From contig JALLPB010000015.1 of NCBI GenBank assembly GCA_036939975.1, positions 1 through 35,881 on the forward strand: 35,881 bases of DNA, in the 5' to 3' direction. The stretch comes from Cyclostephanos tholiformis. Taxonomy: Eukaryota > Bacillariophyta > Thalassiosirophyceae > Thalassiosirales > Thalassiosiraceae. The notes under the pieces are model-generated. The model searched no databases. It had not been told where the DNA came from and saw only the letters and a list, made by a program, of their open reading frames with translations. Made by a program: the position numbers and the translations under genes. This document shows, piece after piece, positions 9,288-18,606 of the stretch; the first letter of the stretch is position 1, and each line of letters begins with the position of its first letter.

Positions 9288-11603
9288 ATGTATATGAGCG
9301 AAGGGGGCCATCACCATAGGGGTAGTACCAAGCCTGGACGGCGTCGATGGAGCCTCATCTTCCAATCCCGTTTGGGGAAAAATCCGCAACCCGTCGTCGT
9401 CGTCGGCGGCGGCGGTGCCGATGATATCACCTGCGGAGAATCCGACGACCGTCGCTGTTGTGGTGGTGGTGGTGGCGGTGGCGGATCCAACGGCAACGAC
9501 GACATCACGGCACGACCGACTCTGGATTTGGAATCGTGCATCTCGATCATCGAATCGGTCGGCGATGTCGTTGGCCTAACGCCCATTCAGAGGGATGCCA
9601 TTCGGGACCTGCGCTCCAATATCATCATCGAGTCGTCGAGTCGTCAATCGTCATCGCCTCGTATTCCAAATAATAACGACGCGTACGACGACGATCATCA
9701 GACGAGCCGAATGGGGATGTGTAGGAGCATCGCGCGTCGGAGGGGGGAATCGTTCCTCGACGTTGAACTGACGAGGTGTGTGCGAGAAATGGCAGATAAC
9801 GTCGACGACGATGACGGCCATAGACACGTGAGCGACATCTTGGCGAACTATGGGGGACAATTCGTCAACTCCTTTCTGAGGAAGGTGGGAAGGGAGAGTA
9901 GGAGGGAGGGGGGGGGACGAATCCCGTCGGATCGATCGGTCCCATAGGGGTGGCGGTGTTCGATTCCTACTCGAGAATCGATCGAACAAGCGACGAATGG
10001 CAGGCGGAATTACGCCGATACTCGGATAGTCATGACGAAGTCGTCCCGACGCGGCGCCGTCGCTCATCGAATAGGCGGGACGCGTTCGTCTCTTTCTCGT
10101 CCGGATTGATCCCAAGGGAAGAAAATGAACGACTAACATCGTCGATCGGTGATTTGTATAATGACGATAATTCGGGGATACCATCCTATTGTCCGCCTGA
10201 GTGGAATGCGCTAAATAGGAGGACGAGGACGAAGCTCACCAGCCTGTTATCGTGGGATAACCTCGCGGGGTGGGAGTTCGATATCGTGGCGGTATCCGAG
10301 CTATCCCAGGATACGATGAATGACACATCATCGAAACTCGGCTTCCGATACGGCCAGTGTTGTCCCCTCCTCCTCGTTGGGTGGGCGATACTGTGCGCGC
10401 CAATGGCCCAGCGGGCGATGGAGGGATCGCTCGGTGACAATGTGGACACGACATTGTCGGCCGCGGCATGTCAGGACGGTCCGGGGGGCGAGCGAAAAGC
10501 GGCATTCCCTTATCCCTTCTCGGACTTAAATATCGATCCCGAATGCGTGTGCAACTTCCTACGCGAGGTCGAGGGCAGGTACGCGTCGGAAAACTTCTAT
10601 CACAACAACTTGCACGCCGCGGACGTCGTCCAAACTCTTCACTGTCTTCTGCAATTTATCGGCGAGGAGAACCTTTTCGCTATATACGATCCTCTCGACG
10701 TATTCTCTCTCCTACTCGCGGCGACGTTTCACGATGTCGGCCATCCCGGTTTTAATAATTTGTACCACAAGAATGCAAGGACAGAACTAGCGATCGTTTA
10801 CAATGATGCATCCATACTGGAGAATATGCATTCGGCGGTTGGGCATTCCCTCCTGCTTGGCGAGACCAAGGAGAAAAAGTGGGACATTTTTCAGCAATTC
10901 GATGATAGACAGATTGAACGGGCACGGAGCGTCATGATCAGCGCCGTGTTGGGAACTGATATGGGCAATCACTTCGAATTCGTGGGGACACTTGCTGAAT
11001 ACATGGAGAATGTGCGGGTGGCAACTTCATCGACGTCCCTTGGGTTGGAGAAAGGACTGCCGATTCTAGCCATTTTGGTCCGTGTGCTCGGCTCTGAAAA
11101 CAAGAACGTTACGGATGAACCCCTCGTGAAGGGATGTATCCAGTTGGCTAACGGCATACTAAAGTTCCTCTTGCATGCTGCCGATATCTCCAACCCTGCA
11201 AAGAAACTAGACTTGGCCCGTTTTTGGGCAGATCGGGCCCTCAAGGAGTTCTTCGTTCAAGGTATGCGTTATTGTCGTTTAATGAGTATCAATCGACTTT
11301 GCTGTTTGTATTATATTAACATGCTCTCTGTTATTCTCTTTCGATACAGGTGATGCGGAGAAGGAGCTAGGTTTGCCAATATCCCCATTATGCGATCGAA
11401 GTACCGTGAAAAAAACTGACAGTCAGATTGGTTTCCTCAAGTTTGTGGTTCGACCGACGTACATGCTGTTGGGGGAAATACTGCCAAGGGTGAAGGAGGA
11501 GGTGTTGCCGATCATCGATGAACAAATTAAATATTGGTTGAACGAAAAGGCAAGTACGTGGGTGTCTAATAGCGAAGGTGGGGTGCTACAACGCGAGAAT
11601 TAG
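9288..11603 (+). CDS. class I 3',5'-cyclic-nucleotide phosphodiesterase, frame broken at a G run
   Basis: Hydrolyses cAMP and/or cGMP. The catalytic domain is clear: YHNNLHAADV, the HD motif AATFHDVGHPGFNN, LLHAADISNPAK, and FFVQGDAEKELGLPISPLCDR followed by KTDSQIGFLKFVVRP. An 88-bp GT-AG intron (11,262-11,349) splits the Gly of FVQGD and joins exactly. The upstream part (9288-9947) reads in another frame from the rest (9902-11,261). The two overlap at a run of nine G (9908-9916). One extra G would fuse them into about 742 aa, with the catalytic domain near residues 400-735. The N-terminal 400 residues contain poly-Gly, Asp- and Arg-rich low complexity and no recognised GAF, PAS or membrane module. 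The break may be a homopolymer error, a real frameshift or a recent lesion. Cyclic-nucleotide preference cannot be read off with confidence. Confidence 0.85.
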
Positions 11604-12063
11604 CACGCCAAGGTCATCCCGAAGGAGGATTAAATCAATCGATGATAGGCTAGGGAGGGAGCAAAGGATCGATGCGCCTTTCGAGAATTATGTTTCATAG
11701 GATCTGACAAACGAATGCGCTAATTGAACATTTTTGAATCACATACATTTTAGACCACATCACAGCCAAGGCACGAGGGATTTCAACATAATATTACCAT
11801 AATAACATGAGCATTATTTTATGACTAAGCAATTTATAAAAGGCGAATGGTTCGAGATTAACCTGGGTTTTGCAACAGGGGGTTTGAGACAGCGCTCACT
11901 CCTACCGTACGTCAGATGTAGGATAATACTCTAGAGGACACCAGAACTAGTTATTATGGCCCAATAAATTTTACTTGCGTATTGAGCTTTCACATCAATA
12001 CTTGGGACTGTCATCATTGGACATCATCTTGACTGTCAAAATTTTGCCATATCTTCACAGCAC
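11604..12063. other. boundary between gene block and repeat block
   Basis: About 460 bp of AT-rich sequence follow the phosphodiesterase. No gene is recognised. CpG frequency drops within and after this stretch, so it is where the host genes give way to decayed mobile elements. Confidence 0.5.
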
Positions 12064-12099
12064 ATGTCTTTGCAATTTTTCATCAGCATATCATCTTCA

Positions 12100-14590
12100 A
12101 ATCTGTTGCAACTTCAGTCAATGCCCATTTTCAACATGATAATGACTCAATCTGCATGCGCCAATAAGGTTAATCATGCCGTGCAGTTCCTCCTGAGGAA
12201 TCGGAATGCCCCGGTTCACGAGGCAATGCTCGTTGCAGAATTTCAGAAAAAAAACACCTCAAGGATTTGAGCTTGCATAAAGCAATCTCTCGCTCGTTTG
12301 TCAAAGCACTGCTGGCGCTTGTCTCACCCACCACCATTGTTCAATGTGAGGGTACATCACTTGACTTGTCTCCATTGACTGCAGACACAGTTGTTACATC
12401 AACAACGACAGCGGTGCGCTCGTCATTGACCGACAACCTTCCCAAGCAAAAGAAGCAGCGGACCACTGCATCCACATTGGAGAAGAGGCGCATAGATGAT
12501 CTAAAGATGAAGAAGCACAAAGCTGCTGCACATAAGCATCTCTACTTGCAGGAGAGAGCAAAATCTGAGGGAGAAATGTCGTTGAGGCAAGTTCAGGATC
12601 AAATTAAAAAATATTCTGTCGACATACACTACTCAACACTCAGCCACTATGCAAATGAGGGTCTAATTGCTTCACCCAAGAAAATGGGACCACCTGGCAC
12701 AACTGCAAAGACTAACTATAAGTGGCTTTGTGCTGCCTTGTCATTGTTCATCCCAATGAATCAGATGGATTCACGCTATGGGTATAAATGCACCCCAAAT
12801 TGATTTTTACTCTTGCAAAAATGGTGGGGATGCCATCGCTCGACGTGGGAAAGCTCCTCGACCATCTTCTTCTAGATACAGCCGAGGAAATGATGGACGC
12901 AGCAAAAAAATTAATTTGTGCTGAGGACTGACGAGTGAGGTGGATGACACATCAAAACATTGACATTTGGTTTGATTGTTGGGAGGTATTTTTGGTCGAA
13001 TATGGATTCACAAATCGAAATGTGAATGACAAGCTGGTGTTTGAGGATGAAGCATCATCTCTTATCATCAACATGGATGAAACATGTATCTCTTTAGATG
13101 GGAACAATTGGAATCAAGGAGGACAGCCTGTTGTAACATTTTATGACAAAGGTTTTCCTCAGCTTGACAAAGTGACATCAAAGTCAGCTTTGACAGCAGC
13201 TCTGTGAGTGGGGAGCCGATTCCCCCCCACTTTCAGTTTCAGACTGCGGTGCAGACTGCCAAGTCTGAATCAATTTGAATCGAAATGATTCGTTACATGC
13301 TCAATGTGAGGGGATTTTTTGGGCATGCAGTTGAGAACAACAAGAGGGGATGGATGACGAAGAATTTTTTGATTACATTCAAAAATCCATTATGCATCCA
13401 GATGCAGCTCCCAAGAATGGGAATTGGCTTTGCATTAAATCTGATGGCGGACCTGGTCATTTGAATGCAGACTTTTTGCTTACATGCACAATCACAGCTT
13501 CCTCCTTATATCCTGGTGTGCCAAATACCACCATGGTCACCCAAGAAATGGACCAAAGCTATGGTCTGTTTCAGTTGAAGCTGTGCGCAAACCTCCAAGT
13601 GCTCATTGACAAATGCCTACATGCCAAGAAGCTGAAGTCTCTATCACTGTGGATTGTAGGGCTCATTGTCTTTGGTGGGGAGGATCCCAAGACAGGATGT
13701 GTTGTCAATTTGGCATTTCAAGCAGGATTTGCCCACATGCAGAATCGAAGGGCATGGCAAAAGTTGGTGCAGTGCCCCTCACCATGGCTTGTCTGCAGAA
13801 CTTGAAGGTTTGATGTTTGATCAGAGATGAGACTGACAAGCAACTGGCAATGACATTGCTCATTCAAGAGCACAACAAACTAGCATGCATGGTGCTGACT
13901 ATGGCAGGTTACAATGGCGATGCAATGAAGCTGATGCTTAAGCCAGCTGCAAGCACAAGGGTAGTCACCGTCTCCCACTCACAGGATCGGGTTGAGCTGC
14001 TGAGTCAGGCAAAGACTCATGGTAATATCTATGCTGCCACGGGGAGGGGTCATTTGACTTCGAAATATATTTTCATAGAAATCACCTTGAAGCAGCGTAA
14101 AGGTTATGCAAGAGAATCTTGTGAAGGAAAAGAAATTGAGGGAACAAATGGAGTGCACAGAATGTAATGCATGGGATATTATTGTGAAGAGGGGCAGGCG
14201 ATTAAACAATCCTCCTTACTTGGCACAAGGTGCCAAAGGTGATTGGTATGAATAAGGAGCAAAAGCTGTCTAAGCGGGGGAGGATTGTTACATCAGTGGG
14301 CAGAGGATGATGAGTTGAGGCTAGAAGAGGCCCAATGAGACATCGTCGAGATGGCCCACACCGCCCTTGGGCAGATGGAAGCACTGAAGTAGAAGGAGTT
14401 GGTGTTGGCGGCACATGCAATGTTGGAGGAGGAGTTCAACCAATTGGTATTGGCTCAAAGTGATGGGGGGGCAGCCTTGACGGATGAGGGGGTCATCAAC
14501 AGCATCAGCGATGGGGATGGTGATGCTGGGCTACTAGTGGTTGAGAACCCTGACGTTTTGAATGTTGGTGGTACTAGATTTTGAGGAACA
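12100..14590 (+). pseudogene. decayed DDE_1-type (pogo/CENP-B-like) transposase
   Basis: Pieces in several frames line up in the expected order. An N-terminal helix-turn-helix-like stretch is at 12,130-12,270, and a basic region with RQVQDQIKKY and SHYANEGL is at about 12,470-12,700. The first catalytic block NMDETCISLDGNNW is near 13,070. SGEPIPPHFQFQTA follows a frameshift at 13,205. KSDGGPGHLN and NTTMVTQEMDQSYG lie at 13,435-13,560. The second and third Asp are 35 residues apart (DD35D). The C-terminal part (SHSQDRVELLSQAKTHG, TGRGHLTS) is at 13,970-14,060, then a charged tail. Multiple stops and frameshifts make it inactive. No terminal inverted repeats could be identified by eye. Confidence 0.7.
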
Positions 14591-15652
14591 TGCAGGGGCA
14601 GTTTAGGGGAGTAAAACATAGTAATATATGTCATATTCATTGCATTAGTTTATGACAAACATGAAAAAATGGGACAACTCGATGCTGCTGGTGGAGGTAT
14701 GTATATGTTACACGCCCCCTAGATGTGTTGTGGCCAAATCATTCATACACATCATCATCCATGATGTGGGGAAGGTGTAGATATAATTATATCGGGCATC
14801 CCCATGCCATGGACTATGATATTTTTGAAATCCTCTGACCACAATGGTGGGGCAATGTGGAGTTCTAGTGCTGCAACAGGGAAGAGTAAGGCCCCAAAAA
14901 AGATCATAGAAGTACGGTACTACTCTACGGTATGGATACTGGTCAAGTTAAGATGTTGCAAAACCCGGTGTACCTATCAACAAACTACTGAGAAGTATTG
15001 CAGAGTAGCTGCCAATTTAAGGATCACCTTTTTCTGTAAGATATTTGACCTCAAATTTAGAGATTGTGTTGATCTGAGTATGTCAAATTATTTTCGTAAT
15101 TTTGAATATTCATCAAGTTATGTTGGATTGAAATTTTGGTGTGATCCAGCTGCCTTGATAGGGGCGGCCAATTTAAAGATTAACATGGTAATTTACCTAG
15201 AGTAGGTTTTCTACATATGTAAGCAGGCACATACCTTAATTCTGGTAAATGGTAAGTACTACCTCCTACATAGAATGGAAGAATGTTTGGCTGATAGACT
15301 TAATCCGTAAATTGGCCAAATCCTTAATGGATATTCAACACCCCACTGCTAATTATTAGTTTTACTATTAATTAATAGTCAATTTGCTGAGCTCAATCTC
15401 AACAGATTCTAGTCCAATTACAACAAGATTGACCATGCATGTTTGCAAGGGCATGTTCTATCAGCACATACTAAATGCCCCTTGGATGATCCCTTGTATT
15501 CAGCTGAGAGATTCGGGTCCAAACACAGCAGATTGGCAATATCATGGTGGCGTCACAACCCACAAATTGGGGGGTGTGGGTTGTGGTTCGCCTTTCTCCA
15601 GTAGGAAGACGTAGGTATCATAACAAGAAATTGGCGATGGCCTCATTTCACC
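14591..15652. other. AT-rich stretch without a recognised gene
   Basis: Probably non-coding remains of neighbouring elements. A short phrase (GCCAATTTAA) occurs twice, near 15,010 and 15,169. Nothing else is supported. Confidence 0.5.
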
Positions 15653-16208
15653 ATGCCCCAACTTGCTCTTGTTGCTGGCATCGGAGCCACTGGCACCGCC
15701 ATGGCTCAGTTCTTCCACCCCAGCACCAAAATTAGGGAGAAATGGCCACAGAACAACAAGCGGTCTCTTGGGCATGTTGGTGACTGGCAAGGGCATCCAG
15801 AAGGTCCAGCACAAAAACCAGATGTGCTATCTTGTGCGCATCCCCAAGATCAATGACAGCACAATCTTCCACATTGTCAAGAAGAACTTCAAAGTACTCT
15901 TTGCTCCGGCAATTCCCTTCAAGAGCAAGGTGCCTTCCATGCACAATAATTCTCTGCCCGCACCAGTCATTCCGGGTGAGGCATTGAATCCTGATCGTAT
16001 TGCTGACAGGGATGCTGTAGCGAATATCAAAGGATTTTCAACTTACCACATTGAGCTCTGCGGCAATGTTAATGAGAAGAAAAGGCAGGGGATGACCGTC
16101 AATGATGACAATGATCCATTGCCTGAGAACGCCACCCCGCCCGGACAAGTGTTACCCAGCAAATCTATGATTTGGGGACGGACGACGCCAAGGGCTTGTT
16201 GCCAATGA
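15653..16208 (+). pseudogene. transposase-like fragment, possibly N-terminal part of a piggyBac-like element
   Basis: Two overlapping frames (15,653-15,770 and 15,760-16,208) join near 15,770 into one reading: IREKWPQNNKRS then LGMLVTGKGIQKV, CYLVRIPKINDSTIFHIVKKNFKVLFAP, NVNEKKRQGMTVNDDNDPLPEN and SMIWGRTTPRACCQ. The order resembles the region before the DDE domain in algal piggyBac-like proteins, but this is from memory and weak. The catalytic domain is absent and the frame ends at 16,206-16,208. Confidence 0.3.
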
Positions 16209-16214
16209 AGCGAC

Positions 16215-17500
16215 GGCAAACATACCTTTTTATGGTTTTCATTGCAGCCTTCTTCATTGGTATGACAAGTTTAATGTCATCCTTTCCTTGGAAGATCCAT
16301 GCCACTATACAGGTTTCATTGTTGACCCTTTGACCCATCCTCCACTCCCTTGTCCACACCTTTATCCCTTGGGATGTACGTTGATGACTTAGTTTATTTT
16401 TTGGTAGATCTTGCTGTTGAAGCCCTCTTCTGTTGGCTTCTTGCAGAGTGGTGCAAAGTTGACTTTATGGGTATCATGGAGTGGTTTCTCAGCATGCACT
16501 TCTCATGGCATATCACTTCCACCTCCATTGATGTTCACTTAAACCAGTCTGGCTTTATGACTAATCTAGTGGAAAGCTTTGCACTCCATGCCCGCAATTA
16601 GACACCTATGGCTATGTCCTATTGTTCTGGAATTCCAATTGACTCTATTGCTCCTTCAATTGGCGCTGATGATTCACCGGCAAAGCGTTGATGTATGGAA
16701 GCCTATCAGAATTTGATTGGAAGCATTGGTTGGCTATCATCCACAACTCGCCCTGATCTCACTGTGATTCACTCCTTCCTCTGCTTGCTTCTGGTCATAT
16801 GAAAGCCGCTTTGTACGCTCTTCACTACATCCACTCTACACATGAATACTGTAACTCATTCACCTCTGTGGCACTGCTCCCATGCACTCATACATTCATT
16901 ACCCTCCTTCATTGGATGTGGAGGCTTACGAGGATGTGATACCTCCCAAGTTGGGATTTTTGAACACCATCTCCACTTACAGCAATGCCTGTTGGGGCAC
17001 CCAGCTTGGTAGCTCCATAGCCAATGGCACTCTTCTCCCTCACTTCAAATTTTGCAGCATGAATGGTGGTATCATTTCCAAAAACAGTGGTCCCATTAGT
17101 TGGCTTGGTGAATGTCAGAAGCATACTTCTCTAAGTTTGTGTGAAGCTGAGATACATGCAACTAATGCCACTTCAAAAGAGGTGGTCAACTTTTGGAATC
17201 TGTCTTGCAGTGTGTCAGAAGCTGGTTACATTATTCCCGACTGCAATGCTCCCACTGTTGTCATTAATGACAATGAGGCATGTGTGAAGCGGTCATAAAA
17301 TGTGACTTCTTAAGCTGCCCATCACATTGAACTCCATGAAAATTTGGTTAGAGAATGGGTGCAGGACAAGACACTACAAGTCAACCATGTCTCTGGCAAG
17401 GTTAATTCTGCTGATATCTTTACCAAAGAGATGTGTGATGGCACTAATTTTTGGCATTTATGAGACTCCTTCATGTCCTGTCTTTCTACTTTCTACCACG
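16215..17500 (+). pseudogene. Ty1/copia reverse transcriptase (C-terminal part) and RNase H, decayed
   Basis: The RT active-site block LGMYVDDLVYF is at about 16,370-16,400. It is followed by AEWCKVDFMGIMEWFL, VHLNQSGF and LVESF, then a stop at 16,600-16,602. After frameshifts come SLIGSIGWLSS-like and TRPDLT-like blocks. RNase H runs from 16,915 to 17,460: YSNACWGTQLGSS, GPISWLGECQKHTSLSLCEAEI and NDNEACVK, with the C-terminal VNHVSGKVNSADIFTKEM block. The element reads on the plus strand. Upstream gag, protease and integrase are missing or unrecognisable. Confidence 0.8.
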
Positions 17501-17744
17501 ATCTTTATTTGATATTCATCATGCTTCTCTGCATCCCCCGACCTCTGTTACTCCTGCAGCTGCTCCTGTTCATGCTGTTGGTGACTTCTTGAACTATTTT
17601 TTGTCCTCTATTCTTCTCCATTTTTCCGCAACTTGGCTGGAGTATGTCTCTCACTTATGTAGTGCTGCTTGGCATCACCTTTGGCAGTATCACAGATTGA
17701 CTCCTGCTCACTTGTTCTAATATTGGCTCACTTCTTGTTCTCTG

Positions 17745-17804
17745 TGTTGGATCCCTGATTGTTCCCTTGGGATTCCATTCCCCATTGTTCCCTTGGGACT
17801 CCAT
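17745..17804 (+). repeat. possible copia 3' LTR start with 26-bp tandem repeat
   Basis: About 280 bp after the copia RNase H end, TGTTGG begins a T-rich stretch that could be the 3' LTR. Inside it, ATTGTTCCCTTGGGATTCCA at 17,758 recurs at 17,784 with one difference in 21 bases, a 26-bp period. The second LTR was not found, so the LTR call is tentative; the tandem repeat is directly visible. Confidence 0.4.
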
Positions 17805-18606
17805 TTTTCTTTTTTTCCTCTTTCCATTCTTTGTGGTCTGTTTTTGGTTTATTCGTAGAGCGGTAGAACTACAAGCCATATGTACGGTAAGGTACGTGCA
17901 ATCATCCATAAATAAGGACATCTAACTTAACACTAGATCTGCACTCTGCAAACATCAATCCAATAGACAGACCGGCCATAGGTCTGAATATGCAATACAT
18001 AATCTTCATTGAAATGAGTGGGGTGAATTCGTCCGAACCCTCGTCCTGCCCATGCACGTTAGTGCATGAGAGGGGCATCAAGTCTATTCTCCCTTAGGAG
18101 AACAATGGCAAGCAATCCAAGGCATGATAAGAAGGTCTGATTCCTAGCACTCTTGATCAAGCCTCAGACATGTCGGGTAACCAGTGATGTGCCAAGTTTG
18201 GGATGCAAGACCAAGCTTCTCAAAACTCTGGTTCTTCACCTGACATTCTTGACTAGACTTTCCATTCCCAGTGTGGGGCAAGCCAATGAGGGGCAAAAAG
18301 TAACTTTTTTATCCCCTCCTTAGGGTTAAAAAATCATGTTTTGCACTTATTTTTAGGTGCATACCTAACTACCCTTAGCGCCAACCATTATTTTAAAAGC
18401 AGGAACCAAGGAAGAGTGTGTGTGACCCCTCCATTGAATTCATAATAAATTGGCCCCAACAAAACAAAACAACGATGGCCAAAACGGCCAGTGCAATTTA
18501 TGTTGCCATCATTCAATGGCACTCATACAATACGGCAGCCTTCTTCAACCCATTAGGAAGGCTGCCAGCAATTTTGGTAGCTATCCAAACATTTTAGAAA
18601 TTGGCA
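17805..18606. other. non-coding stretch with two perfect hairpins
   Basis: No gene is recognised. CATGCAC/GTGCATG (18,051-18,068, 4-nt loop) and GGCAGCCTTC/GAAGGCTGCC (18,534-18,566, 13-nt loop) are perfect inverted repeats. The second sits about 40 bp beyond the 3' end of the minus-strand pseudogene that follows. Confidence 0.6.

Noticed and set aside
9898..9947. A 50-bp intron joining the two phosphodiesterase frames
   Set aside because: The phase works, but it is much shorter than the other introns here (88-129 bp), has a weak donor, and the homopolymer explanation is simpler.
11840..11875. GGTTCGAG as a tRNA B-box
   Set aside because: No matching acceptor stem, A-box or cloverleaf could be drawn around it.
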